64,000 nt of DNA from Plakobranchus ocellatus (taxonomy: Eukaryota; Mollusca; Gastropoda; Plakobranchidae), in the NCBI GenBank assembly GCA_019648995.1, contig BLXT01003727.1, forward strand, positions 1,489,220 through 1,553,219. The letters are read 5' to 3'. Positions 24,088 through 36,888 of the stretch are shown here, piece after piece. Both the position numbers and the translations under genes were made by a program. Under the pieces are notes generated by a model. It saw nothing but the letters and a program-made list of their open reading frames with translations. It was not told where the DNA came from and did no database searches. The first letter of the stretch is position 1. Each line of letters begins with the position of its first letter.

Positions 24088-26992
24088 TATCTCCGAGTCG
24101 ACACTTTCTGGTTTTGATCATATATTTGCTATACATTTCTATTTGTTGGTTTTGCAATGTTTATGTAGCTAAACTGCAATGAATGATTGATTATATATGT
24201 TGATTTATCGCTACATACAGTCATTCTCAATCTCAGACATAATCACTGTTCAAATGTACAGGCATAATGTTGTACTGAAATAAACAAAAAAATATCATGT
24301 AGCTGAACTGTGTTTTTGTACTTGGTGCAGAGTTTTGCTTCTTTTTTTGTTTGTTTTTGTCATCCAAACAATCTTATAAGGCAGCAAGTTAAAGATGTGG
24401 GGTAATCAATATAAGCAAAGCTGATTTCTAAATTTCCCTATCCTAAATGTAGGAACCTTCAGTCCACTAATGTATACTGTGATTTGTTTCCTGAATGGGG
24501 TTAGTTCTGGATTGTGTTGGGAGAAGTCCACTTTGCATAGTTCTGTAGGTTTCTTTATAAATCTAGCTCTAGATGTAGACCTAATTATACGAATACAAGA
24601 CTTCCTCAGTTCCCCATCTTTATAAATCTAGGTATAGTGTTTGACTTATAATTGTCTATGTACTCAATACAAATTCAGTAGTCCCAATTTTAAGAATCAG
24701 TGTGTGAAAAGTGATTTGTGTCGTTTGGAGTCTTGGCAAAATCAAAGAATATTTTCAAACATCATAGAATTAAAGAGTGGGAAATGCTTTGATTGTCAAC
24801 AACCCAGTCGAGATTTATTGGTGACCTCAGGGTTTCTGTTCATTTATCGATTAATTTTCTTTCACAAATCATTATTTAGCAGCTGATAAAATGAACCAAG
24901 GCAAAAAATTAAAATCAGTCAAAGATGTGTATGAACATTTCACACAGCTAAAAAATATTTCTAGATTGTCTTGAATATTTTCATGTAACCACCAAGTTAC
25001 TTTGAAATGGGGAGACTTCAGGCAAATCAATTTCATCCCCTGAAACTTTATCACCTGTTCAAAGAAATTTTATTCTAAAACAAACAAAAAAAACCATATT
25101 TAAAAGAAAACTTTTTTCAATACTGCTTTGACTATGTATGAGAATGTGATTGCCGTGAAAAAAAAAAAAAATATATATATATATATATTATAATTGCAAG
25201 AATGATTATCACACTTCTTAAATTCAGGCATTATATTGCTTTAACCCTATCTGTACATGTGGGGTAATTTTGTTTCCCAAAGGCTTGTTTTAAATTTTTT
25301 TTAAATACGTAAAATGGGTATTTTTTTCAGCTTTTCAGTATTCTTCCTATGATTACATAATAATGATTCACAGAAAATCAATATTGAACTGACCTGAGGT
25401 CATTTTTGAAACACTCCATTATTTATTACTATGTAAAGTATGGGATAATTTTGTTACCCATGACGTATGAATAGGTATATAGCAATTTTTTTACTATATA
25501 AGTATATATGATATGGAGACACGCAGTTACGCTACACGTATGGATAAGAGTATATTGATATTAAATTGTGGGATCATTCAGTTACCCCAGACATACGAAT
25601 AGGACAATAAAACACCTTGTACGGATAGGGTTAAAGAACAATTCATTCCGGTGAGTAAAATTTTGATTCTGAACTATGCAACGCAATCCTATGCCACAGC
25701 AGCAAAACTATATGAGTGGTACATCCCATTTATCACAATGTACCAAGTTCTATAGCATGTGTCAGGCTGAGTGTTGCCCAGTCCCTGAGAATCTTGGGGC
25801 ACATTAGCTAGCTACTGTGCCAATGAACCTCTGTGACACAGAATTTCATTTGTGATTCAGTAGGGCAGACACAAAGCTCACTTACTGTAAAAAGGGAATG
25901 TTCCCAGGTTTACATTATTACAAGCAATTTTTTTTTTGTTTTTAAATGAAGGTATAACAATTAATTTGCTAAAGTTGTTAACAATATTCTTATAAATCCA
26001 ACAGGTAATATTAACAATGACATTATTATTATACTTGAATACTCTTTCAACACAATGACATAATTATATTTCATTTTTTATGCTCTTAGTTTTTGAATTC
26101 ATGAAGACCTGACAATCCTTAATACAAAATCCGAGAAAATTCACATCAAACCCATCAATTCATTCCAAATGGTGTAATTACCTTAATAAAAGGGATAACA
26201 AATTTAATATGACAATGCACATCACAAAAAAACAAAGTTCAATATTATTGCCAATAACAGAGTATAACAGATTGTAGAGATTGATGAAAAGAATGTTCAA
26301 AGGTTTGTGTCAAATCTAACAATAGTAACATGTGACCCCCTCCAAGGAAATAATGAAATAAAAATGCTTTTATAAATACAAGAATCACATACACATTCTT
26401 TTTTACCACAGGAAAATAATGTAAAGTAATTAATGATCACTATTTTAAAATATTGCATTGAATTAATAAGAATATTCCACAGAAAATTCATTGCCCCACA
26501 GCCAATAAAAAAAAAATTCAGTTTACACCCCCATGTTTAGCAAAAGCTTATTATTGCAGACTTACACTTGCAGGCGGTCAGGGTGAGTCACTGAGTTACT
26601 GAGAGCAAATTGCACCTATTCAAGTTTGGATATTTAATAATATTGTCGTGAATAACAAATACAAAAAACGTAGTTCAGTTCTTCCACCTTCCCTCTTGAC
26701 AACAATCATACTCCAGAGAATTGTTAAGACCTAACTCTATCATGCACTACATGAAGTGGGGAAAGCAAGAAAGACAAGCAATTGTTACAGAAGTCCAGAG
26801 GTGAAGCCCTATATAAAAGCAGCCTGGTGAAGCTTTTACATTTAAAATTTATCATTACATTTATAATCATAATATTTTTTCCAGCAAATTAAAGGAAAAT
26901 ATAGTGCATGTGAATTGAGCCAAAAAATAAAAGGAAACAGTAGACAACAATCTAAATCATGCTCAGTCTGCCCACATATTCTCACATGAACA
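24088..26992. other. Gene-free interval around the MITE, probable 3' UTR of the NHL gene
   Basis: Outside the MITE this is AT-rich sequence with an (A)n(TA)n tract at 25158-25188. The part nearest 26992 would be the 3' UTR of the minus-strand NHL-repeat gene, whose end I cannot place. No other gene is supported. Confidence 0.45.
25241..25634. mobile_element. 394-bp MITE, copy 1, TTAA ends and CCCTATC inverted repeats
   Basis: The left end is TTAACCCTATCTGTACATG. The right end read inward is TTAACCCTATCCGTACAAGG. TTAA sits at both ends, as in piggyBac-type insertion. The interior repeats the modules GGGTAAT/TTACCC and ACGTATGGATA, and has no coding capacity. Two related copies occur at 30485-30909 (inverted) and 47929-48319. 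Confidence 0.85.
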
Positions 26993-27930
26993 TCACATAT
27001 TGGGCGATGCTACTGGTGTTCTTCTCTTGCTGCCCGGAGTTTTCCCCTCGTGACAGGGGCACTGGCGGTAGCGGAAAATCTTTACACAGTGCTCTCCCCC
27101 TACACTAAATTCTGTAGCTACCATGTGACCCTCAAGGCCGAGTGCCAGTGAGTGGATTGTGCCAGCATCATCTGTAGGAGTCAGGACCTGACAAAAAGTA
27201 TCCACAGAACTGGGGTGAGATTGCTATCTGTGAAGTATTTTTTGATGGGTATAAAATACAATTTGACATGTTTCAGAATTCACACATCCCTCCTAGTGCA
27301 ATTATAGTGCAGTGTATACTGCATCCGATGCCAGACAAATTTTAGCAGACTCAAAATATAACAAAAATTAATATTCTTTTCTTTTCATAATTATCAAATA
27401 TATTCAGTTCCTTTGGTAAAGTTTGTGCCGTGAAATAGCTTAACTGGACGGGAAGGGCAACTATAGCTAGAGGCAATAAAGATTAAATCACAGCTAGGGC
27501 GTCAGATCCCAGGGTAACTGTAGTGACAGTGGATGCCGAGTTTCCAGATTATGTGGCATTTACAAAGTCAGTTCTGCCAGCTAAGTATTTATAACCATGT
27601 CACAAGAGTTTTAATCTTGACTTATCACATCATTAGGCAAGTGTATCGAGTAATATGTAAAAAAAATTGTAACAATCTAATAAATGTCTCTACTAGCAAG
27701 AGGTAAAGTATTTTTCTATTTGGCCTCTGCCTCTGGATAAAGAAATTGAAAGAACAATTTATTTCATTACACCAGTTCTGACATGACAGCACACCAAGTT
27801 CAATAAGTCTTAATTTTACTTAATGTGTACTGGTAAAATCACAATTGATGTCTCGCATATTTAAGACAAAGAAGAAGATCTATTTGCAAAAAAAGCTGAC
27901 ACACAGCATCCATTCTTCTACCATCCTAAA

Positions 27931-27986
<56 letters not shown>

Positions 27987-30900
27987 ACGCACATACACAG
28001 AGCACTGCACACACTTGTGTACCTGTTGCAAGAAGTCTCCAGACTCAGAGTACAAGTTCACAACGTGATTGAGAGAGTCCACCAATAGAATCTGACCCAG
28101 AGGTGTGACACAAACGCCGCCGGCCTGTACGGCCAGCCCTGCTGTGTGAGACTGAGGGAAGAAACAGCCCAGGCACTTGCCCTCAATGTTGTAGGTGTAG
28201 ACTCGACCATCTTCTGGATCACTAACAATAATCTGTTACATTTAAATATAAAAAAATTACCCTTTAAAAAAAGAGAGCTAACACATCAATGAAGTGATGA
28301 CATTGAAGGTTTACTACAAATATTTTCAATATAGTGGGAAATCTGTTCAATCCTCCACTTAAAATAAAGACTTTTCCTTTTTATATCCAAAGTAAATGAG
28401 ATGTACAATTTTCATTTCAAGCAGGTTTTTTTCAAAACAAGTTCTTTTCTTAAAATATTACATTTTAGTTTTGGTTTCAAATGAACAGAAATCATTTTGA
28501 ATCAACCTAAAATATGCTCTACTGATAATCTAAAAATCTGTAGATGAAAAAGTTATAAGATGATAATTCATGTTTGATCCAAAATCTGCTTTAGAGAAGA
28601 GAAGCAAGGCTATGTTGACTTTTTCCCTGGGGTTGTAATAAACAGTATCGCAGAATCAGCACAGACTTACCTCTGAATCCTGTGTCATGGCTATGTGCAC
28701 CGGACCATATTTACTTTTGCCCTTTGCACCAACTCTGAAGGTATGGAATAGTTCTCCTTCATAGGCATTAAACATGTGTACATTCTTCTGCGTTGTTGCC
28801 ACGGCAACGTTCATCTCTCTGTCACAAGCCAGGCTGAATGGCTCGCCAGGGACAGCCACTGTGTATTTGTACTCAAAATTTTCTGCTAATACCTGGAGAG
28901 CAGAGAGCCAAATTTGAAGATTCACTTCGAACCAAAAATTTTGCACTTCATTGACACAAAGAGCTTTGACAGTAAATTGGAAAGAGGAAAATAGATTTTT
29001 CTAAAGGAGAAAACTTACCAAATCCATCTCTCTTTCTCAAGTGCCTTGTGTCACAGTTTTGGGGATATTTTCTCACTACATATCTGGGTTTTCCAAACCA
29101 ATCAGTATGTCTTTCCAGTCATACTGTCAGGCCTTCTATATCATCATGTTTCCAAGCCTACCTCCTTTCTAATATCCATCAAATATTCCTGCTGTCACGT
29201 TACATTCGATTTTGTATTATTTCATAAAGAGACCCTGACCCAAAAAGTTGACTTCGTCGTTATTGTACATAATTTAAGACTGATGATTTCATTTATCTTT
29301 GCTTCTTTCAAGACTTTTTCAGTTGGATTTCTTGGGTGTCCATTGGATGCAGTGCCTTCTTCTGAAGAAACTACATGTCTGATGATGTTCAATTTGTTTT
29401 TTTTGCTTGGCCATAGTGCATGCTTTGCATAAGCACGTTAACATGACATCATATCATATAATAATATCAATTTAACATTTAAACTTTCTCATCTTTGTTT
29501 ACATTGACTGCCCACTATTACATTCTTTAGAAACTCGCCCTTCTGGTAAGCTGTATTCTGTTCAATATTTCCATTACCATTACAACCCTGACTGGTTATC
29601 AGACTTGCAAGATAATTGAAAAAATACACACTGGATATACATGTAGTGAGATTTTTTAAATGAATTGACCCTGAAGTGACCATGAAAGCTCACAAAACTT
29701 GTGTCTGGAATTTAATTTTCACATCTTAAATAATACATTGTGAGACCATAGAGAGGGGATGTTCAATATATAGCTGTCATCACTTACTGACTAAGGGGAT
29801 TTTCCATTCTTACGGGGGGGGGTTACTATCTTTTGTTTAGGAATAAAATTAATTTTATCTATGTATTAACAGTGATTGCATTAACTGAGAAAAGAAGATG
29901 TATTTCTTAAAAAGTTTGTATATCTTTCAAGGTTTCTTTTCTAAATGAAAGGGGACTTCTTAAAAGTGGCAAGTGTGCAGTTCTAAACTCTGGGCGTCCT
30001 CAGTGTGTACTTCCTGGATTCCCAACAGTGATGAAGTGAAAAATTGCATTAGTATCAAAGAGTTAAATCAGATGCAAGTGAACCAAATCTACATTGAGAT
30101 CTAGCAAACCATCTAGCTCTAGCGATGAGAGAAAATATATCTAAGGGGACACAACCGCATGAAGTGAAGCAGACTAAAGACTAGAGTAGGTCTAAAGCAG
30201 TGTTTTTTTGTCTCACTTAAAGCCTACATAATTCAATGAAATTATTGTTCAAACCTCTTTTGAACAAGTCTTGTTATTGGTCTAAATTTGGATGCGGCAT
30301 CTGTCGAAAAGGTTGCAAAAGGTTGTGGATTTTGTATTTTTATCACAGATGTTCAAGTCTGCACATGCTCAAAAACACTTTCAAAACAATATTTTGTAAA
30401 AAAAAATGTCACTTCAAACGGACCAAAAAGAAATACACTGTACCTCTGAGTAACACAATAAAAAGCAAAAAATCCCCAATTTATTTAACCCTATCTGTAT
30501 GAGGTGTTTTATTGTCGTATGCGTATGTCGGGGATAACTGAGAGCCCCCACATTTTAAATAACAAATAATGTTATCCGTACATGTGGGGTAACTGTGTGT
30601 CCCCATACCGAATAAGTAAAAAAATCGTTATATACCTATCGTACGTGGGGGGAGGGGGGGGGNNNNNNNNNNNNNNNNNNNNCACCCCTTACTTTACGTA
30701 GTAAAAAATACTGGGAGGGTTTCAGAAATTACCTCAGGTCAGTTCAATTTGGATTTTCTGTCAATCATTATTATGCAATCATATGTCAAATTGAATTTTT
30801 GAGAAATACGTAAAAGCTGAAAGAAAAATTCCTATTTTAAGTATTTTTTTAAAAATTAAAAACAAGCCTTGGGGTAACAAAATTACCCCACACTTACGGA

Positions 30901-32495
30901 TAGGGTTAATAGGACTGGACAATCATCTTAAATAAAAATTTCTTCTCTGAATCTGTCTTGAGGATTCATCTAATATATTTTATAATTTATGTAAAGCCAC
31001 AATATCTTCAGAAACAAAAAAGTAACAACCAAAATCACCTGAACTCTTTTGTTTTTCTTGTCAGCCACAGCAATGTCGCCATTCGGAATCTCTAGAACAT
31101 CACATGGCTCATTAAATTGTGTTTCACCATCACCGAGGGAACCCACTTGTTTCACATACACACCAAACTGGTTCAAATGTTGCACTCTGTGATTCATTGA
31201 GTCAGCAACAAGAATTTCACAATCCATAGTGGTACAGATTCCTCTCGGATAGAAGAAATCTGCAGGCAGCGCACCACATTCACCGATTTTATACAGCAGT
31301 TTGTCAGGCCTGATGAAAACAGGGTTAGTGAGAAGGAAAAAAAAATTGATGTAAGAAAACTTTGGTTGCTTTCTTTAGATTCTGAAACAAAAATTTCTCA
31401 TATCTGAGATACATGTATTGCAAAATGAATTAGGGTTAGCTGAGAATTTCTTGCCAGAAGCTACAAGCTGCTAGAGACCAAGATCTGATAAAAAAAAAAA
31501 ACTGAGAACAGTAAACTTTCACCATTCAACCTCTACCTTGAAAAGCTACATAAATAAAGTTTGCAACATTTCAAATCGAACAAAAATAAGCCTTATTGTG
31601 ATACCAAAGCCTCACAAATAAAATAATAAAAGTAGCTTTTTTTTCTAAGAAGTTTGCTATTCTCTGGGTTCAAAAATATTTATTGGTGAAGGGATATTAA
31701 ATGCACTTTATCTTAAACTTTTTCATCCACAACTTTTATCCATTGGATAAATATGATGTCATATTATTTACGCTAAACAGTTAAAGAAGATACTCAAACT
31801 TGCAATGCAGCAAACTTTTAAAACTGACAACAGATGATAATAGATTTAAATTATTTCAAAACAAATATCAGCTTGGCTGCAAATAGTGCATGGTTTTACT
31901 TTTTTGTGCCTGGAGCTGGGTCTTCATTCTTGTCATGAAGTTCGTCTACAGCCCGGTAAGTTTCTGTAATTCCATGGGAGAGAACCCAAGTCTCAAACTC
32001 TTGCCGATCTGTATGATCTTTTACTATTTCGTGTCGACAGTCATGAACTGAGGAACGCATGCATTTTGTATGTTAATTAAGTGTCCGACCTAGGTAATTC
32101 ATAAAGATTAATTTAACCATCCTAATATCCCAAGATGATGCATTTCTCTGATGCAATCAACAGATGCAGTTGTTCAGAAGTAATAATATTTGAGTGAGTG
32201 ACCTGTTGTGATTTTCAATGTACAGATTAATAGAGTGTGATTACAGTATGTTTCAGCAAAGGGGTTGTAAGCAAACATTATGCATTATTAAATAAACTGA
32301 TATCTGAAAGAGCAAAATGGCAACAATTATGTTTGTGAAAGAAATGCAATATTCACCTGGTCTGTCATGCCGATCTTTGAAAACTTTCCGTCCCTCCTCA
32401 TGATACAACTCTCTAAGATTTTTCACCCCAACCCTCGAAGTGTCGATAGTGATTCCATGTGGGTAAACCCGATAATGAGACTGGTAGTCAACCAT
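26993..32495 (-). CDS. Stand-alone NHL-repeat six-bladed propeller protein, 394 aa
   Basis: Six coding exons on the minus strand: 32495-32357 (ATG), 32047-31900, 31309-31039, 28892-28671, 28232-28023, 27187-26993 (TGA). All junctions are AG..GT and the phases fit, giving 1185 nt. Residues 1-105 have no domain I recognise (short motifs YRVYPHGITID, NLRELYHEEGRKVFKDRH). From about residue 114 to 378 six NHL-like blades follow, for example ILVADSMNHRVQ, IAVADKKNKRVQ, IIVSDPEDGRVY and ILLVDSLNHVVN, enough for one closed propeller. The tail is basic (GKTPGSKRRTPVASPNM). There is no RING, B-box, coiled coil, signal peptide or membrane segment, unlike TRIM2/3/32/71. NHL propellers bind RNA or proteins in known families; the ligand here is unknown. 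The start follows an acceptor CAG one base before the ATG, so a noncoding first exon is expected upstream. Confidence 0.9.
27930..27990. repeat. (CT)n(CA)n compound microsatellite
   Basis: About 12 CT units followed by about 17 CA units, with imperfect CA-rich sequence to about 28012. In the sense of the minus-strand NHL gene it becomes UG repeats then AG repeats, beginning about 30 bases after the 5' splice site of exon 28232-28023. Confidence 0.97.
29000..30484. other. NHL-gene intron, no recognised feature
   Basis: AT-rich intron sequence left of MITE copy 2. Open frames on the plus strand here (for example 29046-29432) are hydrophobic, poly-T driven and lack family similarity. Confidence 0.5.
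30485..30909. mobile_element. CCCTATC MITE, copy 2, inverted relative to copy 1, with 20-N gap
   Basis: Starts TTAACCCTATCTGTATGAGG and ends CTTACGGATAGGGTTAA. Its left half matches the reverse complement of the right half of copy 1 (GGTGTTTTATTGTCGTATGC). A G-run and 20 N (30663-30682) interrupt it. Lies in the NHL-gene intron between exons 31309-31039 and 28892-28671. Confidence 0.85.
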
Positions 32496-33409
32496 CCTGA
32501 TACCTAGTCAGAAATATAAGTAGACTGTACTGGACAGCATGAGAGTGTTGTATGATTTTTAAAATTTAATATTCTTAAAAAAAAATAAGATGTCAATACA
32601 ATGCTACCAATAAGCATGACAGTTAACATCTTTATTAAGGCAGTATTTTCAGTCAGCAAAACTGCAGTTGATTGAAAAAATGAAACAAAGATTACATTTC
32701 ACCTCAATTTTGCTCATCATTCAGTTTAGTTTGTATTATCAATTGATAAAACAAGTGGTGTGAAGATTACAATTTGTGTATATTTAGCTCAACCTCCAGC
32801 TCAATTGGCTATATTAGACCCTTAACTTTTTTTTAACCAATTCTCTCAATTTCTTCATTGAATGTTGAGAAGGACAGAAAATGGATTGAGCAGGAGAAAA
32901 CAACTTTCTTTTTATTATGAAATTAAAAGTATTTTTAAAATAATGACCGTTTAGATGGAGGGTAATCCTACAAATTTTCTTTCCATATTTATAGACAGAA
33001 ATTTGATCATAGATCTTTATCCAGATCTCTGGACTAGATCTATATTATGCTCAAATGTTATCGAAATTAGATTATGCCTCATGAAACATATTTTTAAAAA
33101 AATAAGGCAAATAGTCAAGTAACTGAAACTGCCTTATAAGAAGGAATAATCTTGATTTTTTAAAATGATTCCTTTTTTTTCTTCTTTCTTTCTTTTTCTA
33201 AGAAAATTAAAATACCTATTTAATTATCACTATTATTATTCACTGCGACCAAAAGGGAAGAAAAAAAAAAAAGACATAGATCTAGATCTAGCCTAGATTC
33301 TCCAGCCTACAAAATCGCATCCAGCACATCAAAAGCTGAAAGAAAAGGAAAAAAACTCATTAAAAAACATAAGCGGGTATCAAAGGAAAAAAATAAAAGA
33401 TTCTTTTAC

Positions 33410-33540
33410 CTCAAAGATTCCTGTAAATATTATTCAATAGACCTTAAGTGCAATTTCCATGCACTCTTGTCAGCGCTCCACCGTTTAATCCACATAAATA
33501 ACGGGTGCCGCCATTTTGACGCACATCTATAGCAACGATA
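33410..33540 (-). promoter_or_regulatory. Probable 5' UTR exon and start region of the NHL-repeat gene
   Basis: On the minus strand a good donor, TTTGAG|GTAAAAG, ends at 33410, and the next acceptor is just before the ATG at 32495. Upstream, at 33507-33518, lies CAAAATGGCGGC, which matches the core of a YY1-type site often found at transcription starts. Its ATG opens only a nine-codon frame (MAAPVIYVD), and a second short uORF (MEIALKVY) follows. The upstream limit is a guess. Confidence 0.45.
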
Positions 33541-34049
33541 CCCAAATATCCGCAGTTACCGAAAAGTCTCTAAAAAGATTTGGGTTACTTATTTACTTCA
33601 CATAGATGTACCAGATTCAGATTTGTACTATTTTGAGTAGCATCCTTCGACTCGAATGTTTATAGTGTACTCTGTGACACTTCTGTTATTTGTTATTTGA
33701 TAAATGTTATATGGATAATCAAAAAAAAAAAAAAACTACATACCATGTAGCTAATGCTTCAGTAATAGTGTAGGCTCTCGCATTTTTCTACGTTGGCAGT
33801 TACCGTTATACTTAGTAAAAGGATCAGATCTACATCCTAGTTGCCGCATCGGCGAAATTAGCTTAATAAGCTTGCTCCCCTAACCTTGTTTTCTCTCTGT
33901 CTCTTTTTCTTTCTTTGTGTGTGTGTGTGTGTTCAATGTATGGCCAGTTAACGACTACTCCAATACCTGATCTTCTACATTCGTATTTAGGCCTATTGGT
34001 TTCCCGCTATTCAATACATACTGTAGTTTATGTGTAGTTTCTTGGGAAG

Positions 34050-35060
34050 CCTGGGTTTGTCAAACTCGACTCAGTTTTCTTCTTTAGGTGTCCCGACGGG
34101 AACAGACATTGGCGTTCATGGTTCTCCACTCATAGGTGTTCTCAGTTCACCTTATAAAGCTGTTATCCATACATGCCCATTACCTTTTGTCAATGAGTTA
34201 AGACTTTCAGTAAAACTTATTCTCTTTCTACCTTTGCTGCCTTCGATCTCTCCAGTAATTTTTTTAATACATGTATTTCTAAGCCCTTGTTTCGGCAAAT
34301 GTGTTCTAACAATTCTAGTTGCCCCTGTCTTACTCTTGTGGTTTTAACTAATGATCGTTCACGGTTAGCCTTTTCCGGTAGAAATTCACTGGATTTTTTC
34401 CTCCACTGTATCCTCATCATTCCTCTGACAAACCACATCTCTACGCTTTCAGTTTCCACTCTTTCCTTGTTTATTGTCTAACACTCACTTTCTTATGCTA
34501 GTATCGACCATGTATTTCCATTACCTTTATTTTGGTGCATTCGTATGATTTTGTTTGCAAGAGTATCTCTCAGGTCATAGCTATTTTTGTTCTTACTTCA
34601 CCTGCAATCTGCCACCTGATGTTATCACTATCAGGTACATGTAGCCAAATCACTTGAATTTTGTAACTTGTTTGAATTTTTTCTTGATAACCAGATTGCA
34701 CATGGGGGTTTGAGGATTTCCTTGAAATGGCCATGCATTGTTTTCTTTCTTTTTTAACTCAAAGATGGGCTCATTCTCTGCTCTCTAAAACAACAGGGTC
34801 TAAAAGTTTTTAAAGTTGTTCATCCGATTCTGCTTTTAAAACTTTATCATCTGTATAGCTGACTGTGTTAATATTTTCTCTATTTATTCCTAAGCCAGAA
34901 ATATGCTCTAGATTCCTCAAAGTCATTTTACTATATAGTTTAAAAGATAAGAGGAGAATACAAACCCTTGCCTCATACCCCTTTTGATCGAGTCAAATTA
35001 CTGCGACCAAATGAATAGAAAGTAAAAACTCCATGTCTCGATTCTTTACTACCTTGTTCA
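34050..35060 (-). mobile_element. Decayed LINE (non-LTR) reverse transcriptase fragment
   Basis: Read on the minus strand, 34980-34800 gives FKLYSKMTLRNLEHISGLGI, then NTVSYTDDKVLKAES, matching the RT palm with YTDD (34846-34857) in the place of YADD. Farther on, 34459-34217 encodes the usual C-terminal segment (VEMWFVRGMMRIQW, then a basic RQGQLELLEHICR stretch). Stops and frameshifts break it. The endonuclease half is missing. It lies between the NHL gene and TTLL12. Confidence 0.8.
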
Positions 35061-35118
35061 CAGCTAGACTAAATACCAATAGAACACATTCTAGTTTGGT
35101 TTAATTTAGCTTTTTGCA

Positions 35119-35260
35119 CGGCCATTCAACAACAAGATGATCTCAGGTTCTCAGGCCTTCCAACAGGCTAGGACACTGCTGGCAAGGTTCAAACCCACAA
35201 CAAAAGGATCCCTGCAGATAACAGAGCGGGTCTGCTATCTACTGTGGCACCAACATCCCT
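35119..35260 (-). mobile_element. SINE family A, near full length, reverse orientation
   Basis: On the minus strand: head GATGTTGGTGCCACAGTAGA, a GGGTTTGAACC B-box (reverse of GGTTCAAACCC at about 35190-35200), then the tail GAACCTGAGATCATCTTG and TTGTTGAATGGCCGTGC. Decayed relative to the copy at 54181. Confidence 0.75.
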
Positions 35261-35631
35261 TAAAAAACAAGCAAAAACAAAAGAAACCTCACAGGTTTTT
35301 TAAAGTGAAAGGTGAATTTTATAAATGTGCATATAATATTTGATTGCGTTTTTGTTGAAGGTGCTCACCCAACAAAGGTTACACACTTTAGGCTTATCAA
35401 ACCTTGATCTTCAATGTTATGTTGCTAGGATACGTGTTTTTGTTAAGTAGTAGTTGTTGAAGTAGCAGACCTGTAGGTGGCGTTAAAAACAGTTGCCTGC
35501 AGTAAGCCAGGTCCGCAGCCGCCTTTCTGACTATGAATTAGGTTAATACATAGGAGGAAAATTTAGGCATGATAAGATTTTCCAGCAAAAGGCGTGGTGG
35601 GTAAAGTTGCTGGAATTCTGGCAAACTTGCA

Positions 35632-35672
35632 GCAGCAGAAGCAGCAGCAGTAGTAACAGTAGTAGTAGTAAT
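35632..35672. repeat. CAG/TAG triplet repeat
   Basis: GCAGCAGCAGAAGCAGCAGC followed by AGTAGTAACAGTAGTAGTAG: short imperfect triplet tract. A longer one of the same kind is at 63705-63830. Confidence 0.9.
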
Positions 35673-35789
35673 GGGAGATCATAAACTACAGGGACAAGCT
35701 CAAGTATTTCGCCACCACCACCAACTTAACCACACCTGCACTTGAGCATCCACATGAAAGGCTCTTGCATATTTTCCAGCAAGTTACAC

Positions 35790-36157
35790 TTTAAAAAAAC
35801 CAAGTGGGGGATTACTAATTTCTACAGCAGGTAGTGAAAAATTATGTTGACATTAAAAAACCAAGTGGGGGATTACTAATTTCTACAGCAGGTAGTGAAA
35901 AATTATGTTGAGATTAAAAAACCAAGTGAGGGATTACTAATTTCTATGGCAGGTAGTGAAAAATTATGTTGAGATTAAAAAACCAAGTGGGGGATTACTA
36001 ATTTCTATAGCAGGTAGTGAAAAATTATGTTGAGATTAAAAAACCAAGTGGGGGATTACTAATTTCTACAGCAGGTAGTGATAAATTATGTTGAGATTAA
36101 AAAACCAAGTGGGGGATTACTAATTTCTACAGCAGGTAGTGAAAAATTATGTTGAGA
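35790..36157. repeat. 61-bp minisatellite, six near-identical copies
   Basis: Unit ATTAAAAAACCAAGTGGGGG, ATTACTAATTTCTACAGCAG, GTAGTGAAAAATTATGTTGAG. The six copies differ by only about one to three bases, so the array is recent or homogenised. No coding frame. Confidence 0.95.
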
Positions 36158-36720
36158 ACATTCAAAGCCATATGTACTACTTTCCTCTGCACATTCATCT
36201 CAACTGAAAATGTTTACTGGTGCTAATGCTTATGCTAGTGTACTAAAATATTTGCACGTTGTAGTAAAAAGAAGGAAGAAAAAAGAGTTTAGGTGAAAAA
36301 CTATTTTTTTAGGCAACAAAAAGACAATAAACCAACAAGATGTTAATATTTTTTTTTCCCACCGAAACAAACAAACATAAACTCACCAAAGCCAGAACTA
36401 AGACAAAGATCTCTCAGGTTTTGGATTGAGCTTTACTGTATAATCTCTCAAAACATTTAAAGTAAATATCAGTCATTTCTTTGATACAAGCCTGGTACAT
36501 ATGTATGCCAAGAACATAAAAACTTCCAAAATTATTGGTACATTATACATGTGATTGAATTAAACATCTTTATTACGATTTACTTCTCCATTATATAAGT
36601 CAGAAATCCCTAGTTCATGTATAGATAGGGCAATATATTAAATTATAATCACATAAATATTTCTATAAATATATATAGCAAACCTATAAAATGTTAATAA
36701 ATTTTATAGAACTAACAAAA

Positions 36721-36886
36721 AAAGTAAAGTGGGTCCCAAGCTTTGTCCAAGCATCAGGGAACCAGGAATAGGGTCCTGATTGTTCTTGGCATACAGCATT
36801 ATGAGGTAGTTTGCCATTGCTTTCCTTGCCACCTTTGCTTTTGCCAAGACTTAAAAGACCTAGCTACCCATTTAGTGCTGAGTAGA
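36721..36886 (-). mobile_element. SINE family B, 3' part, reverse orientation
   Basis: Reverse complement of the family B body and 3' end (CAGCACTAAATGGGTAGCTA, GGTCTTTTAAG, TTGCCATGGC-like, CCTATTCCTGGTTCCCTGAT, ACCCACTTTACTTT). The tRNA-like head is absent; the element runs straight into the 36-bp minisatellite. Confidence 0.8.
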
Positions 36887-36888
36887 CA

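Noticed and set aside
25158-25188. (A)n(TA)n tract as a possible origin or regulatory site
   Set aside because: A plain microsatellite with no other supporting signal.
29046-29432. 128-codon plus-strand frame in the NHL-gene intron
   Set aside because: Hydrophobic T-rich composition, opposite to the gene, no recognisable motif.
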